From NCBI GenBank assembly GCA_039026975.1, contig JBCCLI010000090.1, positions 1 through 18,561 of the forward strand: a stretch of 18,561 nucleotides of DNA, in the 5' to 3' direction. The notes below the pieces were generated by a model that was not told the origin of the DNA, did no database searches, and was given only the letters and a program-made list of their open reading frames with translations. Position numbers and translations under genes: made by a program. Origin of the DNA: JBCBKZ01 sp039026975. Its GTDB lineage: Bacteria; Bacteroidota; Bacteroidia; J057. Of this stretch, positions 1 to 8,096 are shown in pieces. The first letter of the stretch is position 1. Each line of letters begins with the position of its first letter.

Positions 1-14
1 ACAAGGCTTTCTTC

Positions 15-1160
15 TTAGAATTTAGGGCACTGATTTTTCATTTTGAATCGGCTGTTACAGCCCATGAGGGAAAACTGAGGCAGATTCAGACTTAGGGAGA
101 TTTCAAAGGTACCTCCTCCATCACTCCTCAACCCGGAGGGGTTTATGTCCCAACTGAACCCAATGCGTGTTAGGTAATCTGCCCTGTCTAGCTGAATGGC
201 ATTTCCCAGTTCTACGCCTCCTACCAGTACTATGGCATTGGTTTGCTGATTGACTTCAGATAAGTTGGCGATCCTGAATAGGGCACCTCCATATACACCG
301 GGAAGGTTTCTCAGATTAAACATTAAGCCCATATCTATGAGTTGGGACCAGTTATTATCAGCAGGCCAACTAGCGGCTTGCATATCCAACTTGGCCAGGG
401 CTATGATCTGTATGTTTTGGTTGCTTGTACCTCCAAACACCCGATTAAACACATGGCTAGCATGTAGGGTAAATCTCGGAGATAGGGTATCTTCTCTTCC
501 AAATAAAGAGTTTTCTACCCTCACTAAATGATGGACAGCTACGCCTACAGAAACAGCATTTTGGCCATACTCCCAGTTAAATAGCCCTCCTGTGGATATG
601 TCTACATAGGGATTTAGTCCTTGGAGATCCCCTCTGAATTGGTACTGGCTGGTAGTTAAGACATTAGAGAATAATTCTAGTTGATCACTAAAGATGAAAT
701 TATTATCCTGAAAATTGTAGGTGTTATAACTTAGGGTTCCTCCGAGAGATAGTTCCCATTCTCTATCCGAAAAAACTTGATTACAGCTTCTGGTTCTCCA
801 TGCATAGCTTAGGGCTACCTGATTCCAGGTAAGGGCACCTTCTCCCATTTGGCTATTCAGATAGCTTAAGCTGAAGCCGGACTGGATAGCTGGGATACTG
901 AAGTTAGCACTGGCTCCTTGAAGGATAAAGCTTTTTGCTCCTCCATCAAGCACAAACCACTGCCTACGGTACTGGGTATGAAAAGCTGCCCCATCTTCAA
1001 ATCCTGCGAGGGCGGGGTTTAAAATGTTTTTAAAGGCAAAATACTGGGAGAATAAGGCATCTTGTGCCAAACATCTGGTATTACTAGCTAGTAGGTTCCC
1101 TAAAAGGAGAAAAAGAATGAGTCGGCCAATTACACGAGGAGTGCACAGCGGAATGGGCAT
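15..1160 (-). CDS. PorP/SprF family type IX secretion-associated membrane protein
   Basis: This is an outer-membrane beta-barrel type protein of the PorP/SprF family, whose members are linked to type IX secretion and gliding in Bacteroidota. The ATG at 1160 gives 381 residues. The frame also opens at a TTG two codons earlier (1166), but ATG followed by a good signal peptide is preferred. Residues 8-33 form a hydrophobic export signal ending near LAQ. The mature start, DALFSQYFAFKNILNPALAG, matches the family hallmark of a FSQY segment followed by N-PA-AG. The rest alternates short hydrophobic and polar strands rich in aromatic residues and glycine, as in a barrel. Many paralogues exist in one genome, and there is no OmpA-like or PKD-repeat neighbour here to assign it to a particular complex, so no gene symbol is given. 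It is the last of four minus-strand genes. Confidence 0.85.
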   Translation of the reverse strand: MPIPLCTPRVIGRLILFLLLGNLLASNTRCLAQDALFSQYFAFKNILNPALAGFEDGAAFHTQYRRQWFVLDGGAKSFILQGASANFSIPAIQSGFSLSYLNSQMGEGALTWNQVALSYAWRTRSCNQVFSDREWELSLGGTLSYNTYNFQDNNFIFSDQLELFSNVLTTSQYQFRGDLQGLNPYVDISTGGLFNWEYGQNAVSVGVAVHHLVRVENSLFGREDTLSPRFTLHASHVFNRVFGGTSNQNIQIIALAKLDMQAASWPADNNWSQLIDMGLMFNLRNLPGVYGGALFRIANLSEVNQQTNAIVLVGGVELGNAIQLDRADYLTRIGFSWDINPSGLRSDGGGTFEISLSLNLPQFSLMGCNSRFKMKNQCPKF

Positions 1161-1282
1161 ATCCAAAAATAGTAAGTTAGGTATCGTATGTATACCTCCT
1201 AATCTAGTGGAATACTACCAGTTTATGAAAAATTTTATTAAAAAAAGCGAAAAATACTGAGAGACAATATATTACTTCATCT

Positions 1283-1297
1283 AAGTCTGAGAGACTT
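1283..1297. repeat. Small perfect hairpin between the DUF3276 and PorP/SprF genes
   Basis: AAGTCT, a three-base spacer and AGACTT form a perfect 6-bp inverted repeat. It lies between the terminator of the DUF3276 gene and the PorP/SprF gene. No T-run follows on either strand, so a role as operator or 5'-leader hairpin is only possible. Confidence 0.3.
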
Positions 1298-1313
1298 GAC
1301 ATCTAAGTAGGGG

Positions 1314-1341
1314 GATTAAATAAAGCCGGATGGAACCGGCT
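1314..1341 (-). terminator. Rho-independent terminator of the DUF3276 gene
   Basis: Read on the minus strand, AGCCGG, a 6-base loop and CCGGCT are followed by TTTATTTAAT. It lies 12 bases beyond the stop of the DUF3276 gene, so the gene probably ends its own transcript here and the PorP/SprF gene is transcribed separately. Confidence 0.7.
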
Positions 1342-1353
1342 GCAGAACATATC

Positions 1354-1731
1354 TTACTCTTCCCAGCTAGTGGAAAGCGTCTCTGACTCTTCTGTTTCTT
1401 CAGTTGAAGACTCTACTTCTTCTGTAGCCGCTTGTTCACCATCTTCAGACTCAAAGGTTCTGTCCTTTCTGTCAAACTCCTCATAATCATATTCAGGCAT
1501 CAGCTCTGTTTTAACATGATCGATGGTTTGATTTAAGGAGGCTAAGAACTTATTAAAGTCTTCTTTATAGAGGAAAATTTTGTGTTTGTCGTAACCTCTT
1601 CCGTTAAATCTACGTTTACTTTCTGTGATGGTAATGTAGTAGTCGTTAGACCTAGTAGCTCTTACGTCAAAAAAATAGGTTCTCTTTCCTGCCCTAATTT
1701 TCTCCGAGTACACTTCGTCTCTCCCTTGCAT
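1354..1731 (-). CDS. DUF3276 family Pur-alpha-like nucleic-acid-binding protein
   Basis: A 125-residue cytoplasmic protein of the DUF3276 family, widespread in Bacteroidota and related in fold to eukaryotic Pur-alpha, which binds single-stranded DNA and RNA. The diagnostic core is at residues 6-50: a VYSEKIRAGKRTYFFDVRAT strand, then DYYITITESKRRF. A helix, about residues 57-75 (EDFNKFLASLNQTIDHV), follows. The last 40 residues are a low-complexity acidic tail rich in Glu, Ser and Thr. The ATG at 1731 matches the family start. A terminator lies directly downstream, and the upstream gene is about 160 bases away, so it looks monocistronic. The exact cellular role of the family is not settled. 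Confidence 0.88.
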   Translation of the reverse strand: MQGRDEVYSEKIRAGKRTYFFDVRATRSNDYYITITESKRRFNGRGYDKHKIFLYKEDFNKFLASLNQTIDHVKTELMPEYDYEEFDRKDRTFESEDGEQAATEEVESSTEETEESETLSTSWEE

Positions 1732-1787
1732 AGTATTAAGGTTGTTTTATCCAGCAATGCGGGAGTAAAAATATAAATTTCTATAAA

Positions 1788-1811
1788 TCATAACAAAGGC
1801 TTTTCCAAGCC
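1788..1811 (-). terminator. Weak terminator-like hairpin after the exported unknown protein
   Basis: On the minus strand GGCTT, a GGAA loop and AAGCC are followed by TTTGTTATG. The stem is only 5 bp and the T-run is interrupted, so this is a weak candidate. It lies between the gene ending at 1895 and the DUF3276 gene. Confidence 0.3.
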
Positions 1812-1894
1812 CAAGCAGATTTTTTTAACAATTTGCTGGTGCTAAGGGGGGTAGACTAGGTTTTTTTCTTCTTTTTTTACTGAAAAATTACTTC

Positions 1895-2950
1895 TTATTG
1901 ATTACTTCCTAAGTTTATTCCTGCCTCTTTTATTCTGTTTTGTTCCTGTTCTCTTAGTTCACGCAGTTGTTTTTGGGTTACTCTATTGTTGTATTTCTCA
2001 GCTAATTCTATGTTCCTGTACCATTCAAAATATCCTCCTCTTTTATAAAAACTGAGTGCGTCATAAGATCCATCAGGTCCATATTCCCATATTTCCTTCA
2101 TGGTTTTTTGTTTAGGAGCTGCCAGGTGATCATATACGATCATAGGCTTCTTAAATAAGTTAAAAGGGCCTGCTTTTACGTAAGCATAATTAAGGGTGAA
2201 GGGGGCATTTTCTGAATACTTGAAAAAGCCACGAAATTTGGGAATAATGTCAAAATAGAAAACATCTGCTCCAAAGATGACTCTGTCTTTTTTCTCAGGA
2301 TCAAACGTCATGACTTCCACTATTTTATAATTGCTTTTTTTATCATTTCCGTTCCAGCCTAGTAATACATAAAAATCCTGTTTGATTTTTTGAGGCTTTC
2401 CCTTAACTAATTCTTTGCTGTAGTATTTCAAGGTTTGCTTAGGAAGAAAATTTAGATTTTTAGGAGGATAATATTGGGCACCTAGCCAGGTCTTATTATC
2501 CAGGAGGGTATTTTCAATGTTCTTAATGATGGAAGGCATTTCTATCAAAGGTATCACCAAAAATTCCACAGGACCTGAAGCCGGTACATACCTTCTCTGG
2601 ACCAGTCCAAAGTAATAGTAATACTGATCCCCAAAGTATTCTCTGTAATTCTGATCTACTATATGCCAGGTAAATATTCTAAAACTTTTATCTTCTGGTT
2701 CCAAGATGGAGATGGTTCTTAATGAGTCAAAGTCATAGGTATAGCTTTCAGGTCTTTTTAGCGTATTAATGAGTAGAGTAGTGAACGCCTTGTTTTGCTT
2801 AATTTTATAGGAGAGGGAATCATGTAGGAGAATGTCATCTGCCATGGAGGCTAGCTGATTTTCAATAGCTGGAAGACTACTCTCTTGAGAATACACAGCC
2901 AGGCTCATGAAAAGGTAAAACATACAGGAAAAACAGAAGCTTTTCTTCAT
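1895..2950 (-). CDS. Exported protein of unknown function
   Basis: A 351-residue protein that I cannot assign to a characterised family. The frame is open from 2986, but the ATG at 2950 is preferred because it places a clean signal peptide at the N-terminus (MKKSFCFSCMFYLFMSLAVY, cleavage near SQ-ES, about residue 22). No lipobox is clear. The mature protein is rich in Tyr, Phe and Lys, with motifs such as FRIFTWHIVD, LLGWNGNDKKSNYK and EVMTFDPEKKDRVIFGADVF, suggesting a mostly beta structure in the periplasm or outer membrane. The C-terminus (about 320-345) is a charged helix. Similar uncharacterised exported proteins of this length are, to my knowledge, common in Bacteroidota. It has the same orientation as the glycosyltransferase gene upstream, with a 130-base gap. 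Confidence 0.7.
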   Translation of the reverse strand: MKKSFCFSCMFYLFMSLAVYSQESSLPAIENQLASMADDILLHDSLSYKIKQNKAFTTLLINTLKRPESYTYDFDSLRTISILEPEDKSFRIFTWHIVDQNYREYFGDQYYYYFGLVQRRYVPASGPVEFLVIPLIEMPSIIKNIENTLLDNKTWLGAQYYPPKNLNFLPKQTLKYYSKELVKGKPQKIKQDFYVLLGWNGNDKKSNYKIVEVMTFDPEKKDRVIFGADVFYFDIIPKFRGFFKYSENAPFTLNYAYVKAGPFNLFKKPMIVYDHLAAPKQKTMKEIWEYGPDGSYDALSFYKRGGYFEWYRNIELAEKYNNRVTQKQLRELREQEQNRIKEAGINLGSNQ

Positions 2951-3080
2951 AATGGGGCATTTCTTGTCCGGTACAAATATCAACATATTCCGAATTTTCT
3001 TAAGATGATTTTCAAATGAATACTTTCAGCTGTACCGGAAAGTCTTTTTGACTTACGTATACACCCCAGAAAAGATTGTC

Positions 3081-4343
3081 TCAAGGGTAGGATTCTCTCT
3101 TCTGCCGCTTCCTTAACCACCCTAGCCATTCTTTAGCACTGGTAGGTGGGCTTACCTCAGGCGTAGATTGATTATAGGAGAATAATCTATTTACAGCCTC
3201 TACCAGCTCTATATCTGGATAAGTAGCCTGTCCAGCTCTTATGATCTGTAACACTTTCAGAGGGCTTAACCATTGGTAGAGCCTCTTCACATAGGCAGCC
3301 TGGCTGGCAACGTGAGATTTAGCCTCTTTTCCTTTTTCTGTCAGTTTTTCTTCCTCCAGGAAATCCCTAAAGCATAAGGGGACATTCCATACTAAGGAAC
3401 CATAGGAGGAGGGAAAGGAAGCTAGGAATTCTTTTAGGGAGAAAAACAGCTCAGGGTGATATCCCATATAGGCCTGTCCAGGCGTATCCAGCCAGGCTTG
3501 GATAGCCTTTCCCGTACCAAAAGGAACCCTGTCAGATGCCCTTGGGGAGGGGATTACAGCCGTATCATGGATTTCATGTACTTTTCCTCTTTGAGTGAAT
3601 TTATGTAAGAAGTAGAAATCCTCTCCTGCCTGTCTTCTATTCATTCCCCCCATTTTTTGGTAGGCATGACTCCTGACAGCCATAGCTGAGCCTACAGTGT
3701 GAAAGGCATATGGGTATCCAGCTACTCTGAGCCCTTCTATGAAATAGCGCAGAAATAGCTCGTAAAAAATGATTCCCTCATAAATGCCTGAGGAGAATTT
3801 TTTACCTTCCAGGGGATGCTCAAAGTGGATGGTAAATGCTTCCTTTTTGGGTAGGGTACGGTAGGTATCCAGTAAAACCTGAAGGTAATTTGGCTGAACT
3901 ATGGTGTCTGCATCCAGGCAGATGATGAGTCCTTGTGGGTTATCTACTTGTTCCAATCTATCTACTGCCTCATCCATACCTATTTTTCTAGCGAGGCCTA
4001 CCCCTGCTTGTTTTTTGGGCAAATCCTGGATGAGAAGGGGATGAATAGTTAGGGTATCAGCAACAGTATGTATCCATTCTTTCACTGCTTTGTAGGTCTG
4101 CTGGTTTTGTTGCTGAACAGTTTCAGGCGCATCTATGGCATGATTAACGACAAGTATGACCTCTACTTTTCTCCATTCATCAAAATGATTCTCACTTAAA
4201 GAATAAAGGGTAGCTAATAGCTCAGGTTCTTTATACACGGGAATGACTATGACCAATGCTAATGAGGGGTCAGGGGACTCTGGTATGAGGCGTTCTTTAT
4301 ATCGGTGTTTTTGTAAGTATGTATAAGGGGCTAGAATGGTCAT
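3081..4343 (-). CDS. Family 2 glycosyltransferase (GT-A fold), soluble
   Basis: A 420-residue glycosyltransferase that should transfer a sugar from a nucleotide-sugar donor to an unknown acceptor. The N-terminal strand LALVIVIPVYKEPELL (about 28-43) is the GT2 nucleotide-binding start. The metal-binding motif DAD is at 144-146 (LIICLDADTIV). The acceptor region GSAMAVRSHAYQKMGG leads to GED at 240-242, the usual position of the catalytic-base ED motif. No membrane-spanning segment is evident, unlike processive GT2 enzymes, so it is probably cytoplasmic or peripheral. The ATG at 4343 fits. There is no polysaccharide cluster around it, so the acceptor cannot be guessed. It is divergent from the T9SS cargo gene. 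Confidence 0.85.
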   Translation of the reverse strand: MTILAPYTYLQKHRYKERLIPESPDPSLALVIVIPVYKEPELLATLYSLSENHFDEWRKVEVILVVNHAIDAPETVQQQNQQTYKAVKEWIHTVADTLTIHPLLIQDLPKKQAGVGLARKIGMDEAVDRLEQVDNPQGLIICLDADTIVQPNYLQVLLDTYRTLPKKEAFTIHFEHPLEGKKFSSGIYEGIIFYELFLRYFIEGLRVAGYPYAFHTVGSAMAVRSHAYQKMGGMNRRQAGEDFYFLHKFTQRGKVHEIHDTAVIPSPRASDRVPFGTGKAIQAWLDTPGQAYMGYHPELFFSLKEFLASFPSSYGSLVWNVPLCFRDFLEEEKLTEKGKEAKSHVASQAAYVKRLYQWLSPLKVLQIIRAGQATYPDIELVEAVNRLFSYNQSTPEVSPPTSAKEWLGWLRKRQKRESYP

Positions 4344-4441
4344 GGGTTAAAAGGTAAATAATAGAGGCATTTATATAGACAGGGCATGTGTTCCGAGAAT
4401 AGAAAATTTTGGTAAGGTAATGCTATTATCCAGAAAAAATC

Positions 4442-4449
4442 TATATTTG
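4442..4449 (+). promoter_or_regulatory. Possible -7 box upstream of the T9SS cargo gene
   Basis: TATATTTG fits the Bacteroidota -7 consensus TAnnTTTG exactly. A TTG at the proper -33 distance is absent (the nearest lies about 30 bases upstream), so the call is tentative. It would give a leader of about 110 bases containing the hairpin at 4475-4494. Confidence 0.3.
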
Positions 4450-4474
4450 AAACTTCTTTATTATTTATTCGGAT

Positions 4475-4494
4475 CTATGCACTCCTGTGCATAG
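4475..4494. promoter_or_regulatory. Perfect 8-bp inverted repeat in a divergent intergenic region
   Basis: CTATGCAC, TCCT and GTGCATAG form a perfect palindromic stem. It lies in the 223-base space between the divergent glycosyltransferase and T9SS cargo genes. No T-run follows, so an operator or leader hairpin is likelier than a terminator. Confidence 0.4.
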
Positions 4495-4566
4495 TTAATC
4501 CAAAAAATCTACTCCTCTACTCGTATTACGCCTCCCATAAAGTTATACCTTTAACCCAAATTAAGT

Positions 4567-5649
4567 ATGAAGCTTGTAACATGTACTCACTATTTATTTG
4601 CAATTCTATTAGCCGTTCCTGCTTTACTCTTCTCACAACCTGTGTTAACAGATGCTAACAATCCTGTACCCTTGACAGCCTATTCTCAGCAAGATGCCGT
4701 ACTAACCGCTGTAGGGCCGGGAAGTGATGCGGCCAATAGCAGCTGGGATTTTAGTATGCTCATGCCAGATGGGGAGCCTTTTTCATTTCAGGTAGATATA
4801 GCCGCTAATTCTGCCTTTGCAGACTCATTTCCAGAGGCTACCTTTTTCTCTGACCTGGGAGAAGATTCTGCTGCCTTTTTCTTAAATGCCAGTAGTACGG
4901 GAATAGAAATACTAGGATCTATAGTGGCTTTCCAGGATGAAGAAAGTATGACGGTAGATACCTTTACGCTTAAATACACTGATCCCCAAACCTTCCTTAG
5001 CTATCCCTTTGGACCGGATGCCTCAGTAGAGGATACCTACCAGTTTGGGTTTGATTTATTCGGTCTTGGGACAAGTACCACTACTGGTTCCCAAACTCAA
5101 GAAGGGTCCGGCTATGGGACATTAAGCACTCCTGAGGGCACTTTCGAAAATGTATTGAGAATAAAAACTACCTCTGTAGAAACGGATTCTTTGGTAGCAC
5201 TAGGAGGATTTTTTACTACCGTTAGTACCACCTTTAGCACACAGTATACCTGGCACCAAGCTGGAGAATTCAATATTCTCATGACATGGACTAAAGATAG
5301 TATAGCTGATCCGGATTTTGGCAGCAGTGTAGATACTACCATCTCCTATGGATTTGGAGGGGTGTCTACTTCTATCAGTGAGCAGCTAGAGAAGGATCTT
5401 TCCCTACAGATTTATCCTAGTCCCATGGTAGATTACCTTCAGATAGGGGTAAGCCTTGAAACATCTACTGCCCTCGAGCTGAGCCTGTATGATTTATCTG
5501 GGAGAATGGTAGCAAGCCTACCCAGTACTACTTATAGTCAAGGGGGACAGGAGATTCAGCTGGAAACTTCTCAACTGGTGCCTGGAACCTATTTTCTGAA
5601 AATTCAGACAGGAGAAAAGGCATTGTTTAGGAAGGTTCAGAAACGCTAG
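4567..5649 (+). CDS. Secreted protein with type IX secretion C-terminal sorting domain
   Basis: A 360-residue exported protein. Residues 1-24 are a classical signal peptide ending in LLFSQ. The central part (about 25-275) is rich in Ser, Thr, Gly and aromatic residues, looks all-beta and carries no enzyme motif I recognise. Residues about 280-360 form a type A T9SS sorting domain: LQIYPSP, then LYDLSGRMV, then LVPGTYFLKI and a basic end (KVQKR). The YPSP replaces the commoner YPNP. Such tails direct cargo through the T9SS outer-membrane pore and are cleaved on attachment to the cell surface. The ATG at 4567 begins the signal peptide directly. A strong terminator follows, so it is a single-gene unit. 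Its function beyond surface localisation is unknown. Confidence 0.85.
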   Translation: MKLVTCTHYLFAILLAVPALLFSQPVLTDANNPVPLTAYSQQDAVLTAVGPGSDAANSSWDFSMLMPDGEPFSFQVDIAANSAFADSFPEATFFSDLGEDSAAFFLNASSTGIEILGSIVAFQDEESMTVDTFTLKYTDPQTFLSYPFGPDASVEDTYQFGFDLFGLGTSTTTGSQTQEGSGYGTLSTPEGTFENVLRIKTTSVETDSLVALGGFFTTVSTTFSTQYTWHQAGEFNILMTWTKDSIADPDFGSSVDTTISYGFGGVSTSISEQLEKDLSLQIYPSPMVDYLQIGVSLETSTALELSLYDLSGRMVASLPSTTYSQGGQEIQLETSQLVPGTYFLKIQTGEKALFRKVQKR

Positions 5650-5671
5650 TGGGCCTTAAAAAATCATATTT

Positions 5672-5712
5672 GGTCTGGTAAGTCCGTATGATTTACCAGA
5701 CCTTCTTTTTTT
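5672..5712 (+). terminator. Strong rho-independent terminator after the T9SS cargo gene
   Basis: GGTCTGGTAA and TTACCAGACC make a perfect 10-bp stem around an 11-base loop. It is followed by TTCTTTTTTT. Confidence 0.9.
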
Positions 5713-5745
5713 ATAGCTAATTAGCTGAAAACATATGCCTTAGGC

Positions 5746-5775
5746 TTGTTTCTTAATAGGGATGCGTTTAATTTG
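5746..5775 (+). promoter_or_regulatory. Promoter of atpD-atpC (Bacteroidota type)
   Basis: TTG at 5746-5748, a 19-base spacer, then TTAATTTG at 5768-5775. This matches the TTG-N19-TAnnTTTG arrangement with one mismatch in the -7 box. It leaves a leader of roughly 40 bases before the atpD ATG. Confidence 0.65.
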
Positions 5776-5822
5776 CCGCCATTTTAGAAAGAAGCCGTAA
5801 AAGAATATTAATTACTCCATAC

Positions 5823-7331
5823 ATGTCAAAGAATATTGGAAAAGTCTCACAAGTAATTGGCCCTGTAATAGACGTTGATTTCAGTGATGAAGGCTCTACT
5901 CTCCCCAACATTTATAACTCCCTCGTCATAGATAGACCTGGTACTAACCCACTGGTGCTAGAAGTGCAGCAGCATTTGGGAGATAGTATTGTACGTGCCA
6001 TAGCCATGGACTCTACTGATGGCATAGAAAGAGGTCTGGAAGTGCTAGATGAAGGAAGGCCTATCTCAGTGCCTATTGGAGATGCCATTAAGGGAAGACT
6101 CTTTAATGTAACTGGGGCTGCTATTGATGGACTTGCTGAACCGGAAGCAGCTGAAAGATATCCTATCCACCGTCCTGCGCCTAAGTTTGAGGACCTGACC
6201 ACAGAGCCTCTTATATTATACACAGGTATCAAAGTAATTGACCTCTTAGCGCCCTACCTCAAAGGAGGGAAGATTGGCTTATTTGGAGGGGCAGGAGTAG
6301 GGAAAACCGTACTGATCCAGGAACTGATTAATAACATCGCCCTGGCGCATGATGGTCTTTCTGTATTTGCAGGTGTGGGAGAACGTACTCGTGAAGGAAA
6401 TGATATCCTGCGTGAGATGATAGAGGCGAACGTAATTAAGTATGGAGAAGACTTCAAGCATGAGATGGAAGAAGGGGGCTGGGCACTAGATAAGGTGGAC
6501 AGCAAGGAAATGGAAGACTCCAAGCTTACTATGGTGTTTGGCCAGATGAATGAGCCTCCAGGTGCAAGAGCGCGAGTGGCCCTGACTGGACTGACCATAG
6601 CTGAGTATTTCCGTGATGGAGAAAAAGAAGATGCTAAAGGTCGTGATGTCCTTTTCTTCATAGATAATATTTTCCGCTTTACCCAGGCAGGTTCTGAGGT
6701 ATCCGCCCTACTGGGACGTATGCCTTCTGCAGTGGGGTATCAGCCTACGCTGGCCTCTGAAATGGGTGCCATGCAAGAGAGAATTACTTCTACTAAGCGT
6801 GGATCTATTACTTCCATCCAGGCTATATATGTACCTGCGGATGACTATACAGACCCTGCACCGGCAACTACCTTTGCCCACCTGGACGCAACTACCCAGC
6901 TGTCTCGTGCACTATCCTCGCTAGGAATCTACCCTGCAGTGGATCCCTTAACATCTGGCTCCAGAGCCCTGCAGCCAGATATAGTAGGAGATGAGCACTA
7001 CAACTGTGCACAGAAAGTAATTCAGATTCTTCAGCGCTATAAAGACCTTCAGGACATCATTGCTATCCTAGGTATGGATGAATTATCTGATGAGGATAAG
7101 CTGACAGTAGAGCGTGCCAGAAAGGTACAGCGTTTCCTTTCTCAGCCTTTCTTTGTTGCAGAGCAGTTTACGGGTATTCCTGGGCAGTTTGTATCTATTG
7201 AGGATACTATCAAAGGGTTCAATATGATCATTGAGGGAGAGCTGGATCATCTGCCTGAGTCTTCTTTCTACCTGAAAGGAAATATAGATATGGCCATAGA
7301 AACAGGAGAAAAACTATTAGCAGAAGCCTAA
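5823..7331 (+). CDS. atpD: F1Fo ATP synthase subunit beta
   Basis: The catalytic beta subunit of the membrane ATP synthase (502 residues), which binds and interconverts ADP and ATP in the F1 head. The Walker A loop GGAGVGKT is at 155-162 and GERTREGND at 186-194 carries the catalytic glutamate. Then come GQMNEPPGAR (240-249), the Walker B region DVLFFIDNIFRFTQAG, and the family signature PAPATTFAHLDATTQLSR. It is longer than the roughly 460 residues of Escherichia coli AtpD, mainly because of a charged insertion at about 205-234 before the GQMNEPPG strand. The next gene, atpC, starts at the base after the stop codon. The other F1Fo genes are not here, an arrangement known in Bacteroidota. A promoter lies about 50 bases upstream. 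Confidence 0.98.
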   Translation: MSKNIGKVSQVIGPVIDVDFSDEGSTLPNIYNSLVIDRPGTNPLVLEVQQHLGDSIVRAIAMDSTDGIERGLEVLDEGRPISVPIGDAIKGRLFNVTGAAIDGLAEPEAAERYPIHRPAPKFEDLTTEPLILYTGIKVIDLLAPYLKGGKIGLFGGAGVGKTVLIQELINNIALAHDGLSVFAGVGERTREGNDILREMIEANVIKYGEDFKHEMEEGGWALDKVDSKEMEDSKLTMVFGQMNEPPGARARVALTGLTIAEYFRDGEKEDAKGRDVLFFIDNIFRFTQAGSEVSALLGRMPSAVGYQPTLASEMGAMQERITSTKRGSITSIQAIYVPADDYTDPAPATTFAHLDATTQLSRALSSLGIYPAVDPLTSGSRALQPDIVGDEHYNCAQKVIQILQRYKDLQDIIAILGMDELSDEDKLTVERARKVQRFLSQPFFVAEQFTGIPGQFVSIEDTIKGFNMIIEGELDHLPESSFYLKGNIDMAIETGEKLLAEA

Positions 7332-7598
7332 ATGAAGAGTTTCCAATTAGATATAGTCACCCCGGAATCTAGCGTCTTCTCTGGAAGAGTAGAAAGTGTT
7401 ACGGTACCTGGCTCTGATGGACAGTTTCAGATTTTGTATAATCACGCACCTATCATTTCTACCCTGGGAAGCGGGAAGTTAGTATTGGTAGATGAGGAAG
7501 GGAATGACCAGAGCTATGATGCTAAAGGAGGTGTTATAGAAGTTATGCGAAATAAGGCTATCATCCTCGTAGAACAGATCATGAATCAGGAGGCTTAG
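7332..7598 (+). CDS. atpC: F1Fo ATP synthase subunit epsilon, short form
   Basis: The epsilon subunit of the ATP synthase central stalk, 88 residues. The sequence covers the N-terminal beta-sandwich only: MKSFQLDIVTPESSVFSG, then the VTVPGSDGQFQILYNHAPII core with the conserved G-G/Q-F and NHAP motifs, and a final strand GGVIEVMRNKAIILVEQ. The C-terminal two-helix domain, which inhibits ATP hydrolysis in proteobacterial epsilon (about 139 residues), is absent. Short epsilon subunits of this kind are usual in Bacteroidota, so this is not a truncation. The ATG abuts the atpD stop (TAAATG), implying coupled translation. A terminator follows closely, making atpD-atpC a two-gene operon. Confidence 0.95.
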   Translation: MKSFQLDIVTPESSVFSGRVESVTVPGSDGQFQILYNHAPIISTLGSGKLVLVDEEGNDQSYDAKGGVIEVMRNKAIILVEQIMNQEA

Positions 7599-7624
7599 GT
7601 TTTCTGGTCCTACCTATAAGATGG

Positions 7625-7650
7625 AGCCCGGCATTTGTCGGGCTTTTTTT
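7625..7650 (+). terminator. Rho-independent terminator of atpD-atpC
   Basis: AGCCCG, an 8-base loop and CGGGCT are followed by seven T. It lies 26 bases after the atpC stop. Confidence 0.9.
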
Positions 7651-7670
7651 GTAGAGATGTATTTCCACTA

Positions 7671-7730
7671 CCCACCGTTAAAACGGTGGTCTCATAATGC
7701 TTTCTATGAATCCACCATTTCAATGGTGGG
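7671..7730. repeat. Paired REP-like palindromes
   Basis: Two near-identical hairpins lie 22 bases apart. CCACCGTT-AA-AACGGTGG is at 7672-7689 and CCACCATT-TC-AATGGTGG at 7712-7729. Each is a perfect 8-bp stem with a 2-base centre. The left arm of the first can also pair with the right arm of the second, with one G-T wobble, extending to C7671-G7730. Two similar palindromes with a fixed spacer is the layout of REP doublets. Confidence 0.65.
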
Positions 7731-7752
7731 AAACTGCCGCAACGGCTCTGTT

Positions 7753-7769
7753 TTGCTCCTATGGAGCAA
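7753..7769. repeat. Palindrome in the REP-like cluster
   Basis: TTGCTCC, TAT and GGAGCAA form a perfect 7-bp stem. A small GCCG/CGGC hairpin lies just before it at 7736-7746. Confidence 0.5.
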
Positions 7770-7883
7770 TGAGGTGTTTGCTGAAATGGATGAGCTAATG
7801 GGGTAGGGCTCCGATGCAGCCATACGAAGCTGAGTTTGATAAGTACCTCACCAAAAGTTTTTTGTTAAATCAAGTGCTGATGG

Positions 7884-7947
7884 ATAGGCTGCTTTAGCTG
7901 CCTATTAGCAGATACTGACCTGTGCTTTTTGTAGCGACTAAAGTCGC
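7884..7947. repeat. Two further hairpins in the REP-like cluster
   Basis: ATAGGCTGC-TTTA-GCTGCCTAT at 7884-7905 has one T-T mismatch. GCGACT and AGTCGC at 7934-7947 form a perfect 6-bp stem. Neither is followed by a T-run. Confidence 0.45.
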
Positions 7948-8060
7948 CGGTCCATTTTCTACCAGCTTAGTGATAGTCAACATTTTGAGGCTGCTTTATA
8001 AACTTCAGTTTGTAAAAAGTATAGTAACGGACTCCTGTCTATATACAGCTAAAGAGAAAA

Positions 8061-8080
8061 CCCACCATGAATATGGCGGG
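8061..8080. repeat. Degenerate copy of the CCCACCAT palindrome
   Basis: CCCACCAT and ATGGCGGG pair with one mismatch around a 4-base loop. The left arm resembles the arms of the doublet at 7671-7730, suggesting a diverged third copy. Confidence 0.45.
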
Positions 8081-8096
8081 CTTATTACATATCGAG

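Noticed and set aside
1164..1171. Exact minus-strand TAnnTTTG match just before the PorP/SprF ATG
   Set aside because: It lies so close to the start codon that the transcript would be leaderless, and no -33 element is found. The alternative TTG start overlaps it.
5660..5694. Alternative pairing AATCATA/TATGATT overlapping the terminator at 5672-5712, as an attenuator
   Set aside because: It lies after a stop codon with no downstream gene in the same transcript to regulate, and the pairing is short.
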